Assembly: GCA_003952965.2 (NCBI GenBank)
Contig: RXIC02000149.1
Location: 1-64,000 of the forward strand
From: Morella rubra
Taxonomy: Eukaryota > Streptophyta > Magnoliopsida > Fagales > Myricaceae
Length of the DNA stretch: 64,000 bases
Direction: 5' to 3'
Shown piece after piece: positions 48,511 through 61,080 of this stretch (position 1 is the stretch's first letter; every line of letters starts with the position of its first letter). Both the position numbers and the translations under genes were made by a program. Below the pieces are notes generated by a model that was not told where the DNA came from, searched no databases, and saw nothing but the letters and a program-made list of their open reading frames with translations.

Positions 48511-49349
48511 GTATTTCTAACCATTTATCTTGTGCCTTTCGTCTAAGACTTTTTTAGTCTAATTGCAAGACTTTAAATTGTATCAATATGTATGCACACA
48601 CGTGAGGGCACACTTGTATATGTATACTTGCTAACTAAAGTTGATGCAGGAATGGTATCCCCTTAAATTAGTTGATGTTTAACAATTTTTTGGCATTGGA
48701 GTTCATGAAAACCACAGTTAAATTAGCAATCTATAGATTTCTATCAACAAATAACTCTCTCTAAAGTACATTCAAAAATATAACGTTAAGTGAAAACAAA
48801 AAATTAATACTTTGGGTATGTGAAAAAGGAAAGAAAAAAAAAGAAAAAAAAAAAACAATCGTCTCCCTTTCTTTGACACTTTTTTGTTAAGCTTAAATAA
48901 GTGGTATTGATAATGAAACTCAAAGGAAATGGCATATAACTGGGAGTGGGATGGACCCAAAACAAAGAGTGGAAGATGCCCATTTTGGTCATTAGGGTCT
49001 CCCGGAGAATGGGTAATTTGGATGGGGGAAAATGGTATAAGTACTGGCTGAAATGAGTGGAGGAGAAGGATTAGAGGAATTGAGGATTTGATATGGAAGA
49101 GCAGTTGAAAGCAGAAGCAAGATTGGTGCAAGATTTACTGTCATATAATGAGTATATTTGGTTTGTTGGAGCTGCTACTTGGGGGGAGGGGGGATGGTCC
49201 AGGAAACCACAATGCAGACTTTCAAAATTGGGGAATAGGAGGTTCCGATGGCTGTGGGGGTGAAGTTTTTCATCTTTTGGCCAAAACAGCCAGCAGATTG
49301 GTCATTTGGCTCTTTTGTTTTGGGGGGGGGGGGGGGGGATCCATTTTAG

Positions 49350-50050
49350 CTATGGTCCTGGAAACCACAATGTAGAGACTCTTTCATAATTTAGATGGAC
49401 CCAGGCTACGGGGCTCTGAAATGTTGAGTGCCACCTTGATTGGTATAAAAAGTTGTAGAGAATGTGGCTTGGTAGAGATCACCATCAACTTCTGAGAGCT
49501 GACTGAGTGAGTCCCCAATGGCGGTTGCATTCGAGAGTCATCATCTCGAGGGCAGGCCATGAATTTGGATCCAATAGTGATTCCAGAAAAGGTCTATTTC
49601 ATTTAGTGTTTCATATTCCACGCTGAAATATGAGTAAGCTGCCCCTGAAATTCCAAGGTGCTTCTTGTTGAGGACTTGCTGCTTGTCCTCAATTGACTGG
49701 AAGTTATATAGGTAGGTATTCGTGCTGAGGTCTTGGTGAAGTCCTTGTGGACCTTTCTTGCCTTGTGGAAGGCCGAGTGCAGGCTGTGGTTTCTGGGAAA
49801 CTACCCTGCCTATAAGGATGAGATCGGAGGTGACTCAAGCTTGTAGAGAGTTTGTGTGGAGTTTGAGAGGTAGGTCATCCAAAGAGAGCTCATTTCCTTG
49901 TAATGATAGCATCAATATCAGGGTCAAGGGTAGACAAGTTAGGGTGGGGGAAGGGAAGACATTGGTACAGCGGAGGAGGCTGTTTGCTGTTTTATTGAAT
50001 CAGAGGAGAAAGAAAGGGGTAAGTGGTATTTTTTTTTATCTGAAGTGGTA
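49350..50050 (-). mobile_element. LINE ORF1 (DUF4283) remnant, right arm
   Basis: Minus-strand counterpart of 41880-42560, with the same motif blocks and small gaps, including two near the DUF4283 start. Its presence in both arms shows the LINE fragment was there before the inverted duplication. Confidence 0.62.
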
Positions 50051-52399
50051 AGTTGAGCCTTCTTGAACAAGATATATAGTTTAGCCAAAATGCAGGCTAA
50101 AAAAGAGTAGAGTATTTTGCTCTGTAGGCTATAATCTACACTATTTAACAGACTGATCCTTTTATGTTAGGTCGAAAACTGTAGTGGGGGCACTGACCTA
50201 AGCAAATGGTCAACTGAAGATTACATGTTAAAGGAAAAAACAAAAATTTAAAAAGTGACGAAAAATGAAAAAAATGAAAAGAAAAAAAAAAAAACAAAAT
50301 GAAATTGAAGTGGGAGATATCCTTCCCACCACAGTTCTCCATTGTGTGGGGCACTCAACTCCCAAAAGCATTATCATAAGAAAAGAAGCACAATATTCAT
50401 TCAAAAAAAATGTCCACTTCTTGTATTTGTGGTCTTGCTGTCAGTTGTCTGTGACCCTTCACTCCATGGAATTTCCCCGTCAGAGGCCCCTCCTCATCAA
50501 TCTGCATCATTCTCCACCCCTGATAGCAAGAACCGAGATCCGAAGTCCCACGTAAATATAGAAAGATCCTCTTAACCGCTTGCCAATGAACAGGTCCAGG
50601 GTTACTTTGATAACGACTTACCATACCTACTGCAAAGCAAATGTCCGGTCGAGTACACATCATAGCGTACATCAGACTTCCAACTGCATTTGCATAGGGA
50701 ACCCTAGCCATTTTAATCTTTTCCTCATCACTCTTAGGCAATTATCAAGGCTTAATGTATATCCCTTCTCGATTGGAGTGTCTACGAGGTTTCAATTATG
50801 CATATGGAATCGTTCTATAATCCTCTTGATGTATGTCTCTTGAGACAATCCAAGAAGCTTCCTAGATCGATCTCTAAAGATCTTGACTCAAGCACAAAAT
50901 TTGCCTCACCATGTCCTTCATCTCAAAAGTAGAGGACAACCACCTTTGGTGGCGACAATCATCTCCAAATCATTTCCAGCTAACAAAATGTCATCTACAT
51001 ACAATGATAGAATCACAAAGTTCTTTCCTGTATGTTTGACATACACACAATGGTCCTCTTCCAACATTTCAAAGCCAAACAAAGTAATGTCTCATGAAAT
51101 TTGAAGTACCACGACTGTTTAAGGCCATATATGGAACGTTTGAGCCAACATACTTTGTGCTCTTGTCCCTGGGCCTCAAAACCAATAGGTTGATCCATAT
51201 AGATCTCTTCGTCTAGTTCTCCATTGAGAAATGTTGTTTTCACATCCATTTGGAAAAGTTCCAAATCTAAGGATGCAACAATAGCTAGAATGAGGCGAAT
51301 AGAAGCAATTCTCACCACTGGGATAATGTCTCTTCATAGTCTATACCTTCTCTTTGGGTATAACCTTTCGCCACGAGATGGGCCTTATACTTATCAATCG
51401 ATCCATCTGCCTTGCGCTTAATTTTTAAGACCCATTTGTTTCCAATGGTCTTATGCCCAGCAGAAGATCAACTAATTCCCACACTTGGTTTTTTGCCATT
51501 GAACTTATCTCATCCTTTATAGCAACCAACCATTCATTTGAGGTAGGTGAAGCTAATGCTTCCTTATACGAAGCAGGCTCATCAGGTCATACGGAGCACA
51601 CATGAAAGATTCCCCTTCAATCTCAAAACGACGACGGGGAATTGTTCCACGTTCGCTTCTTCGTATCTGAGGCCCTTGTGAATCACTCTCTAGTGGTACA
51701 CTCCCACTGAGGTAGGAGCTAAGTCACTACTAATCTCTCTGGTGATTTCAGGCTGAGATACAAAATCTCCACCTCTACTAAGCTCTCTGGTGATTTCAGG
51801 CTGAGATACAAAATCCCACCTTCACCTGAAGATGGTGTGACCCCTTCAAGCTCTTGTAACTCAAAGAGTTCAAGACTTTTCTTTGCTTCACCGATATCTG
51901 GAAAATCATTCTCAATGAATGTGACATCACGCGACTCTATCTCAGTCATTCCTCCATTGGGATGTTCACCAAACATCACGTATCCCTTTGAGCTTTCTTA
52001 TAAAGATATGTTTGTTAGCTCTTAGTAAACTTATGGGATATGCTTTGTGCTCCAAAATAGGTTTTGCTCATTCCAGGGCTGACTAAGGCACTTTAAGGAT
52101 CAGTCATAAACTGATGGGAAGTGCTGTTGAACAAATCCTGTAGAACCCCAGGGCCGCTGCTCCAAAATAGGTTTTGCGCCATTCTAGGATTCATATGGGG
52201 TGTTAGGAACTGACTTCGAAGGCATTTGGTTGAGGATGTAGGCAGTAGTCAGAAGAGCATCCCCCTAGAAAGATATTGGGAGGTTGGCCTGCGCCATCAT
52301 CGATCTAACCATTTCTAATAAAGTATGATTCCTTATTTGCACACCGTTTGTTGCGGAGTTTCAGACAATTTTAAATTGCTACGTATCTTGGTTTTCTAT

Positions 52400-53390
52400 A
52401 CATAATTGCTTTAAACTGTTGAGTTGTAGAGTATTGCTGTGTTCATACTATAGTATGATTTTTTCTTGTTGTATTGGAGCTTCGAAGAAATTTTATTATA
52501 ATTTTTCACTTTGTTTATAATTACTCGAGTATTTTTACAAAAAACGGCTATGAACAATCTACAATGCTTTTATAGTGATGGGAGATAAAATACGTGAAGC
52601 TGAAAGAAAAAGAATAAAATTCATGGTACATATCAAAGAGTAGGGATACATAAGACTTGAGTGGCTGCCATGAGTTGCGTTTAATATTCATATCGAAAGA
52701 AAGGGGTGCAAATATGGATGAATGGATATAATTTAGATGGATAAGAAGTAAATGTCTTTCTTAATTGTCTTACCAAAAGGTTTTAGATGCTTTTACAGGC
52801 TAAACAAGGCTACACACTGGTAGGTTGTTTTGTTGATTGATGGCTTTTATATTGTGAGAGAGGTCTCTAAATAGTACCTTAACTTTAGTAGTTTATTGGG
52901 GCCATTGTTATCTTTTCGTTCTTTTATGTTTGGCTATTGTTCTATACATGTTATTTCAGAAGATTTAGATGATTGATAATCTTTATGAGTCATTAATCAG
53001 CAATTGTAAGAAAAAAGGAACTGTTTATAATCAACATAAAGATAATTATAATTATTTTAAAAAAGATTGTTTTCATACAAGTCTTATTTAAATAATAATC
53101 ATTTCCGTGTAGCCATAGAAATTGAAATAAAACAAATGTTAGCATGTGAATTAGTGGAATTGATTATATTTAGACACCCAGTGTGCATGGCATTTCATCA
53201 TGTAAGAAAAAGTATGTCAAGACTTGCCATTATTTGAGTTGAAAGATTCAATCCATAAACACTTTTCTTCTCTTTGTTCGTTACTCTAAAAATAATGATA
53301 CTGCGTTCTCTTTACTGGTAATTTTGGTGTTTAGATTCTAAAATCATACTAAGATTTTCGCTATATGTAGTGACTGTTGGGTGTGTCTTT
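52400..53390. other. A/T-rich insert in the copia element
   Basis: About 1 kb between gag and integrase remnants with no copia coding similarity and no other domain. The protease and N-terminal integrase should lie here. It is either a secondary insertion or a replacement; no clear inverted or direct repeats at its edges were seen. Confidence 0.5.
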
Positions 53391-54794
53391 GTATCTAACA
53401 ATCCATTTTAGGGATGAGTGAGCAACGTATGACATGTAATCTAAAAAAGTTTAAAGAGAGAGTTTTGGGTTCAGATGGTACCTTCTTTAGCTCAGTGCAC
53501 TCACGAGCGAAGTACCTTTTTCTGTCCACAATTATCGCATTTCATCTGGGTCTTATCCTTCTTGCTAGCGCGCTTGCCTTTGCGGCGCTTTGCAATGTTT
53601 TCATTTTAGGCCAAGACCCTTTGTTGTACTAATTAATTTTTAGCTGCTTTGCTTGCTTACGCTAATTGCTTCGCATTGCCATTTTGGGCAACAGCGCAGT
53701 TGACAGTTCCACGGAGGCACTCCGCCTCTAACTCCAAATGGCGAGAAATATCAACAAATGTCTTGATATTCTCACTATGAGTCAGCACTAGTTTCATTTG
53801 TCCTCAATTGGACTATGGCAATGAACGTATCACAGCCTGAACTTGTTGCTCATCTGTGAGATTAACCTGCAGCCTTTAGATCACGAATCAAGGCAAACAT
53901 GTTTCTTAAGATGGACTGTCATGGTATGCTTCAGGTCCATAACGTACTATTAACTCAAGGTAAGAGCACGCAACCTAGTTGCAGATGTACCCCATAAGCA
54001 GCTTTTAGTTGGATCCACATTTCTTGGGCATTGAGTAGTTTTCAAACTCTCCAATCAGATCGTTGTGTATGTTGCTTAACATAGAAAAAACGCGCACCTA
54101 TCCTTTTTAGCCCAGGCTTTGTATGCCTCAATATCCCGACGATGTTGGGTAGTGTTCCCTTCTTCAGGTGGGGACATACTTGAGGTCAGATTCTCTAAGA
54201 CTTCCTGTTCATTCAGCAGGTATTGAATCTTTCTGTGCCAATGTCATAGTTGATACCGTCCAATTTCTCTCCCTTGGTCAGGTCAGCAACTACACTTTTT
54301 GTGGCCATTTCACTACATTCAATGCACGAATTTGACATTAGCACACATTAAAAATTTTATTCCAAAATCCTAACTAGACCATTAAATTCTTTTCTGACAT
54401 AACGAGATCAAAAATTCGCTATGCTAGTAATCATCTCCATATGTAAGTTAGAAAAAAAGAAATATCGAATTGATTTTAAATTTTAATTAGAATTAACAAA
54501 TTTATTCAATTGCAGTAACAAATATGATAACATTTATGAATTAAGGCAGATTATAAATAAACAAAATCATATTCTACATCATGCTGAAAAATAAATTATA
54601 TTCACATATATGATATAATTAAATTATAATATTAACATTGGCACAAAAAAACAAATTATGGATAGTGCTCAAAATATGGTCATTTTATTTAAACAATTAA
54701 AAATAAAACAATAAATATTAAAAAAATATTTACAGAAATTACGATCATTTTTAGAGAAATAATATTTAGGAAAATGAATTGCAAAAAGTCCATG

Positions 54795-54880
54795 ACCACT
54801 CATGTAGCTCAGCGGTCAGCAACATGCGACCAAGGTTGCGCGTAGGGTTTCAAACCATGCGCTACAATTCGCTGGCCCTT
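54795..54880 (+). repeat. tRNA-like sequence (SINE head or tRNA relic)
   Basis: 'tagctcagcggtc' fits the tRNA A box and 'gggtttcaaacc' about 40 bp downstream approximates a B box. No acceptor stem could be paired, so a working tRNA is unlikely. It lies in the untranslated leader of the copia element and was probably inserted there. Confidence 0.35.
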
Positions 54881-55089
54881 TTTATTAAAGGGCCAAACGA
54901 TTGAACTTAAATAAACAAGTGTCTCTCCTTTCTGGGCTTAACAAAAAGGGCCCAAATGTTAAAAATTAGCCCACACTTTAATTTTACAAAACAAAACGAT
55001 TTAGGTTTTATTTTTTAAAAAAAAATTTATGGTGAGTAGGGCATTTTTTTGCCCTACCCATTTGGCCAAAGTAGTGACCGAAGCTCATT

Positions 55090-55390
55090 GGCAGGTCGCT
55101 TGAGCCTCTAGATAGAAACCAGTGACCAGTGGCGTGGTATTACCGCGAGCACGGCGGCTGAGCAGGCGACAGCCTTGCAGGCGTGGGGCGTTTGCACGAC
55201 GTGTTGTTGCGCGTGCACAAGCTTGGCATGGCAACTGGCTCCTGTGTCCAGGCGTGGGTGGCAGCGCGTTGTGCTACTGTGTACGCCAAGTGTGGCACGG
55301 CTAACGCCACTGCACTGTCGGAGCTGCCTGCATGCGCCAGGAACGCTGTCGCACTACTGTTGTGCAATGTGCACACTGCTTGTACCTTTT
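55090..55390. other. GC- and CpG-rich island inside the copia leader
   Basis: About 300 bp is strikingly richer in G, C and CpG than anything else in the window, while both flanks are strongly A/T-rich. Overlapping open frames exist in several phases on both strands, as expected from base composition. No domain is recognised. Confidence 0.6.
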
Positions 55391-55739
55391 ACAAATTTTT
55401 CCTGGCTTCTCACACGTATAGTCACGTTTTTGTAGATTCAAAAACAGACTCATATGTTTAGAAAAAAACGTGAAGACAAATTGTAAAGGTACATCATACA
55501 GATTTGAAAAAAAATTTCCATGCATCATGTATATCTGTTTTTAAGAAAAAGCCATCGTGAAAGCATATCATACACGGAATCCAAAAACATGTTAAACAAA
55601 TTGTGAACATGCTCAAAACAATTTCAAAATTAAACACATTAACCGAAATAAATAAAAAACAAATGTTATTCAATCATCACATATTAAATCAAAACATGTT
55701 ATACAGGGCAAAAACAAGCTAACCTGGCTCTGATACCAA

Positions 55740-56236
55740 TGTTAGATTTTACCAAACGGAATGGGTATCCGAAATACCTTGTGCGGAAACTCCGATTTGC
55801 AGGAATATTGGTTGCTCGTCTTACAGCCCACGATTAACGATCCAAGATGAATCACGAACACTGCTCTCAAGTTGTTCAGGAGGCTACCAGAGTCTCCTTG
55901 TGAATTCCACCCTTCAAATCCAAGGCCAAAAGATGGAAGCCCTAGATGCCTTGAGATAAAGTCTTTCTTTAGGAGATTGTGAATTATGAAATGAATAATT
56001 CTCTCTACGTTTATTTTCTTAAATAAACGTACGTAAGAATCTCACACAGAGAGTCCCAATAAGAGAAGTTAGCTAAGTTTGAATTCAAATAAGAGATATG
56101 CGAAAGATCTCCAATTCAACCATTCAAATAGAGATCTACATAAAATCTTCATTTAACTATAATTCAATAATTCAAACTTTAGATTTAAATTCAAATACAC
56201 ATGTGGATGCTACATGTGTCATGGGATTTTCCAACA
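55740..56236 (-). mobile_element. Copia 5' LTR
   Basis: 497 bp, TGTTGG...AACA, followed on minus after one base by the tRNA-Met primer-binding site. Similar throughout to the 3' LTR at 45025-45536. Its outer edge abuts a LINE 3' end at 56237, indicating insertion into that LINE. Confidence 0.88.
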
Positions 56237-57086
56237 AGTATAATTCTGTGGCGTCATGGTCGGTGGCCTTTCTCTTCAGAAGTTTTTGCCTCTTCTCCTA
56301 TTCAATGCTGGCTGAAATTCTTTTTAAGCTTTCAGAACTTACCCCGAAAATACCAACAGTTTGGTAATTTAGTTATGTTGGGGATTGCTATTACAATTGA
56401 TACTATCTGGACAACTCGCAATAAACAGGTCCGTGAAGGGAAATCGTTTGAGATCTTTGATCTTATTCGATCTGTCCAGAGAAGATATGCTGCTCATCAG
56501 GCGGCGTGGGTAGGTAAGGAGATGACTTGCTTAATCTGTTGGCAACCACCTACAGAGGGAATGCTAAAAATTAATTTTGATGTTGCGGTTCGGGAGAATT
56601 GGCTGTGTGCTGGTGTAGTTTGCCGCAACCATCATGGGGAGGTGCTGCGTGTCAGAACTCAGAAATTTAGGGGACGTGATCCTCTAAAAGGGGAAGCTTT
56701 AGCTGCTAGAATCGCCTTTGCTTTGGCGGAGGAGTTCGTGGATACAGACATTCTTATAGAGGGTGATTCGCTTTTGCTAGTGGAACAGGTGGAAAATTTG
56801 CATCTTCAAGCTGATTGGATGATTGAAGCTGAGGTTTCTACCATGCGTTCTTTTCTTCGAACACATCTCGCTGGTCGATTTGCTGGACTCCTGGAGATAG
56901 TAATTAATTATCTGGGGCACAATATTGCTCAATTGGCTTGGAATCTTGTAATTCATGGTGATATTGATGTTGATCTGATTCCTCAAGACTTTGTAAATTG
57001 TGATGCTCCTGCTAGTTATGGCAGGGAGCTGTCATAATAGATGTCTCATATTGTTACTCAGAAAAAAAAATATATATATATATATA
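56237..57086 (+). mobile_element. LINE 3' end with RNase H domain
   Basis: One open frame to 57037 carries the RNase H-like (RVT_3) tail of a LINE ORF2: 'TIWTTRNKQVREGK', 'MLKINFDVAV', 'AGVVCRNHHGEVL', 'GEALAARIAFALAEE', 'EGDSLLLVEQVENL' and 'INYLGHNIAQLAW'. The catalytic Asp of the first strand (FDVAV) and Glu of GEA are present. It ends in an A-rich, TA-repeat tail at 57062-57086. The 5' part is missing; the copia LTR begins exactly at its left edge. The long uninterrupted frame suggests a fairly young insertion. Confidence 0.85.
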
Positions 57087-58110
57087 GTAGTGAGAAGTTA
57101 GTCGAAAATATTTCTTTGCGAGGTAGGTCTAGATTTAAATTGGCAGAAACATATAATATTAAAATTAATTAAGTGATCCTTGGGTAGTTCCAATATTAAT
57201 TGCCATTCGTACAGCTCATGAAGAAGATCGAAGAACAAGATCAATAGTTATTGCAATCTATAAATGGAGATGTTTCTGTTTTAAATCTGTTGTTTTTGGG
57301 GAATTAAGTAACAATATTAATTGGCTAGATATATATTCTGCCTGCGTCCATTTCCCCGCCCCTGGGAATTGGGAAAGCAATGGGCACCCTTTCATTTAAC
57401 TTAAAGCTAGTGATCGAGACAATATATTGACGAATTAATATTAAGAATATATATTAGTACTAATCCGTGTTTGCAGGGGCGAAGGCATGGGAGCTGGCTA
57501 GTGGGGAGGTGGCCCCTCCATCCCCCAAAAAGCCAAGTAAAAGAGAAAAGTATATAGTTTTCAGGACTTTTTTTTTTATATTTTTTTTTAAAATTCTTCG
57601 ATAACTCGAGGAATATAATTGGTTTTCCTAAAGTATATTAAGCTCAAATCCGGCGATCAGCTGTTGTCATCTATGTGTGGTTATATATTAATATATAGTT
57701 GTAAGTCAAAGGTTGTGTTATATTATTCCTACGTGCGTACTAATTAATGAATTAATTGAGGTCATATATGTAAGAGAATAATCAAATTAATTAATTCTAT
57801 GATGTTCTGATCAATGAAAATGAAAAGATGTGTTTGTATGCTTCATATTGGACCGATTGATCGAGGGACCAATCTTAAAAGCACTTTTTCATGGGTGTTT
57901 AAGCTTCTTTTTATTTTTGGAACCTGAAGGAACAATATGGGCGCGGGGATTAATTTATTTAGTCAACACAGTTTGAAAACCCTTGGAGGTTGCAATGGTC
58001 ATGCATGCAGTGGTTTCGAGGAATACAACGTTATTTAGAACCAAATATCAACTGGCACACGCTGATATCCCTGCCATACTATAACTTTGAACATGGATTA
58101 GAGCAAACTT
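57087..58110. other. A/T-rich spacer
   Basis: No gene, repeat family or domain is supported. Contains long A/T words and a purine-rich 'ggggaggtggcccc' near 57505. Confidence 0.5.
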
Positions 58111-58112
58111 CA

Positions 58113-58124
58113 TTATATATATAG
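58113..58124 (+). promoter_or_regulatory. Likely TATA box of the defensin-like gene
   Basis: 'ttatatatatag' lies about 60 bases before the ATG at 58181, the expected distance for a short plant 5' leader. Functional state is unknown because the gene is broken. Confidence 0.5.
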
Positions 58125-58180
58125 AGACAAACATCGGTCACAAATATTGCAATTTGTATTTGACATAGGCGACGGAACCA

Positions 58181-59029
58181 ATGGCCAAGGCTAGCAAATC
58201 TACTTACTCTATGATTGCTATCTTCTTTATCATCATTCTCCTGACAAATGCGATGAGTAAGTACTCTTCTACTTTAATTTTTATAGCTGCCCTAAAAGGG
58301 CGATACTTCTGTAGTTGGAAGGTTGGCCTTACCAAATTGAAGGTTATGTTTGATTAATTTTAAAAAAAGTTTCAAAAAATTTCTACAATCACTTTTTCAT
58401 CAATTTCCAATATTTTTTACAAACTCTAATAACTTTTAACAAATTCCAACAACTTTAACAATTTTTCACCGATCTTAAGAGAATCTATATATCTCCAACA
58501 AAAATAAACGTAAAAAATATTTTCAAAATTCAAACCAAACATAGCCGAGTCACTTGAGTATGGATGTGATGCTCCCTGTTGTTGGATGATTCCTTCAACT
58601 CGCGTAAAGGAAAAATTGGGGCTGAAGCCATGGACATCACCCTACAGAAACTACCCTACGGACCTTAGGGCATAACTGGCAGAGTAGCTCATTAGCTCCC
58701 CCTAATGGTTACATGTGCTTTACTTAGGTTTTTATAGGGTGCTACAATGCTGTCAATATATATATCTGACGAATTCCCTTTGAAGTTTTATTGCGAATTT
58801 CAATCTCTTCTACCTTCTTATCAATTATCCCTCATATCATGTTTGTATGACAGAACATCCAAGGCCGAAGGAGATGAAAGAGTATAGCAAGCATAGAAGC
58901 CAGACATGATCAGGGCCATGCTTCTCTCAAAGTCATTGTGATAGGCAATGCCAGCAATGGGAACATGCAAGTTTTGGAGAATGTGGTCCGCTGTTCCGAT
59001 GTTACTGCTACTTCAAGCGAACAATCTGA
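58181..59029 (+). pseudogene. Defensin-like (cysteine-rich peptide) gene with in-frame stop
   Basis: Exon 1 (58181-58256) encodes a signal peptide: MAK start, hydrophobic 'MIAIFFIIILLTNAM', then a GTAAGT donor after one base of the next codon. Exon 2 (58854-59029) continues in the same phase and shows the plant defensin spacing GPC-x5-C-x3-C-x10-C-x5-C-x-C ('GPCFSQSHC', 'FGECGPL', 'RCYCYF'). A TGA at 58907-58909 precedes the second expected cysteine, the first cysteine position reads Ser, and the last cysteine is replaced by a Thr-Ile ending. One-intron layout after the signal peptide is standard for the family, whose products are secreted antifungal or signalling peptides. Loss of two half-cystines plus a stop points to a pseudogene, though a misread stop base cannot be excluded. 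Confidence 0.8.
58342..58547. mobile_element. MITE in the defensin-like intron
   Basis: Ends 'ggttatgtttgatt' and 'aaaccaaacatagcc' are inverted and imperfect; the interior is A/T-rich with 'caattt/aacttt' words. About 205 bp. A related but partial end occurs near 29700-29780. Target-site duplication not clear. Confidence 0.55.
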
Positions 59030-60960
59030 AAATCCCCGATCTACCCTATCATGCCATTTATCTACAGAATAATATTCATCATATTTCTTTCTTCCTTTTT
59101 TTATGGAGTTTCGAGCATTTTGTTGCAAAATGGTAGCAACTAGAAAGTATAAGGTGCGGTTGATTATGTGCTTTAGAAGTTCAAGGAAGTTGTGTATTCT
59201 GAACAGTTGCATATTGTAATCAAATCCATATATATATTAGTAAACATAATTAGAAGAGAGCACTACAATATGAGGAACCACAAGCACCATTAAAAGGTGT
59301 GGTTTTTCAAATTTTCTGAATTATTCATTTCCTTAATTCTAAATAAGGGAAGGATAAAAGAGAAAATGTCATTTTTGACATCTGAATTATGAGCAAATTA
59401 TCATTTCGAGCCTAAACTAACCATTGCGCCACATTAATTGAGCTCTTAAACCTTCAGAATTCATCTATAAATTTGAATCAACAAATACCTTTGATTTATG
59501 CCAAGTGATGTTTGTGGAATCAAAGAAACCGCTTTTAAAAATTTTGATTTAAAGAAAGAAAAATTTAAAAATCACTTTCTATGTTTTTATGGAATTTTAA
59601 AAATATGTCTAGGTTTCTATAATTGAGAAATCACCGGTTGGGTTTAGGCCACACTTAAAATCACCCTTTCCGTCACATTTGGTCCAAATTTCTAATAGAA
59701 TTGATGATCACTCCATATTTAGTAAAAAAAAAATTATAATTTTTATTTATCTTTAAGACATGCAGCATGCCACATGACTATATATATTTACATTTAATGT
59801 CATCATTTTGTTATAAATCAAGATAATGAAGCAAGACATTTTTAATCGGGGCAAAAATCAATTTCTCAATTTTATAAATCTAGTTCGTTTCTGAAAATTG
59901 CATAAAAACCTAGCACTAATTTTTAAATTTGCCTTAATTAGTCCACTAGTTCTTGTTGTATTCATCCCTAGGGTAAGTTTCCTCATAAACTGGTCTTGTG
60001 GAATTCTTGATGTCACGAGGTGGTTATTTCGTCAACTCAAGTGATCTTATAAATGAAAAAAAAAAAATATAATGTAACTACCGAAGACACGTGTTAACCA
60101 ATTTTAAATAATCGCATGTCCTTCTTAATTTCATAATCATTTAACATAACATGTATGACTAGTGGCCATTAATTTTAATTTCACCTTAAATTCTCTATTT
60201 CTAATTGAAGAAAAAATTCTCTCCGACAACTCTCCATTGAACATTGAGTTAGTCCAATGCCATATAGAATTTGAGATGAAATTAAAATTAATAGCAATCG
60301 GTCATAGGTGGTACGCTCGGAGATTTGAAAATTAATGAAAACATATTGGCAAATGGTTAACATGTGTCTCCATTAGTCAAGTTGAATTTTTTCCATTTAC
60401 GGAGTCGCTTGAAGTTGAGGAAATGACTACTCAAGAAAAAAATTCAACAAGGACCCATTTAGAACGAAACTTGCTCTAAAGACCAATTTGATTGGTGGTG
60501 TTTGAGTGCTAAAATTTTAGCATAAATCACATGGATGAATGTTATATTTATCTTGATATTTTATGAGAATTGATGAAAAAGTGAAGAGAAAGAAAATGTG
60601 AATGAATATTATAATAAAAAAATAATTTGATTAGAAGAGATAATATTTGTAATTTTTTTAATTAGGTTAAAATTTTAGTAGTGCCTTAAATAGTCCCTTA
60701 AATAGAAAATATTTTTTTTGTTACCATCCATGCCTGCGTCCGAGTCTTAAAAATAAAGGATAAATACAAAATCAGTCATTGTGATAAATGCAAAAATCCA
60801 ATTAATACTCACGATAACAAAATAATAAAATTAATCTCTTTAATTTTATAAAAGTATAGAATTAATTCCTAATAAAAGACCAACAAAGTAAAATTAGAGA
60901 GAATAATTTTATTATCATGAAAAGTAATTCGACTCTAGCCTAAAAACAAATAGAATTCAC
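59030..60960. other. Intergenic A/T-rich stretch
   Basis: No supported gene. The 100-codon minus frame at 58910-59212 is antisense to the defensin-like exon 2 and is not considered real. Confidence 0.5.
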
Positions 60961-61080
60961 GTTTGCGAGTCTTTTTTCTCTCTCCCACAGCGTTTCTCCC
61001 TCCCCCATATTTGCCGCACGGCCGGAATCCGCCCCTTCTTCGTCAAAATCCCCGCATCTGCATAGGTAACTTCTCTATCC

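Larger units (their letters stand above)
47905..50490. repeat. Large inverted repeat, right arm
   Basis: Reverse complement of the left arm (41395-43670 plus 46365-46650). Near the centre (47690-48060) similarity is weak, roughly two bases in three by eye. From the TIR exon outward it is high. It ends where RNase H coding of the copia element begins (about 50490). Confidence 0.9.
50490..56236 (-). mobile_element. Copia LTR retrotransposon, 3' truncated and decayed
   Basis: On minus: 5' LTR 56236-55740, primer-binding site 55738-55727 complementary to initiator tRNA-Met (tggtatcagagc), gag from 54308 with a CCHC knuckle at 53545-53491 (CDNCGQK...ARECT), integrase tail about 52400-52030 ('RNHTLLEMVRSMMAQANLP'), linker 51979-51719 ('MTEIESRDVTF'), reverse transcriptase about 51420-50880 with FQMDVKTTFLNGE and LYVDDIL, and RNase H start to about 50490 ('PYANAVGSLMYAMMCTRPD'). 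Order gag-INT-RT-RH is diagnostic of copia. Frame breaks are frequent, protease and most of integrase are replaced by about 1 kb of A/T-rich DNA (52400-53390), and the 3' end is cut by the inverted repeat arm. Confidence 0.9.

Noticed and set aside
54795..54880. Functional tRNA gene
   Set aside because: A and B boxes are approximate and no acceptor stem pairs; a SINE head or relic is more likely.
55122..55461. Several overlapping frames of 60-92 codons on both strands
   Set aside because: They result from high GC content with few stop codons; no domain is seen.
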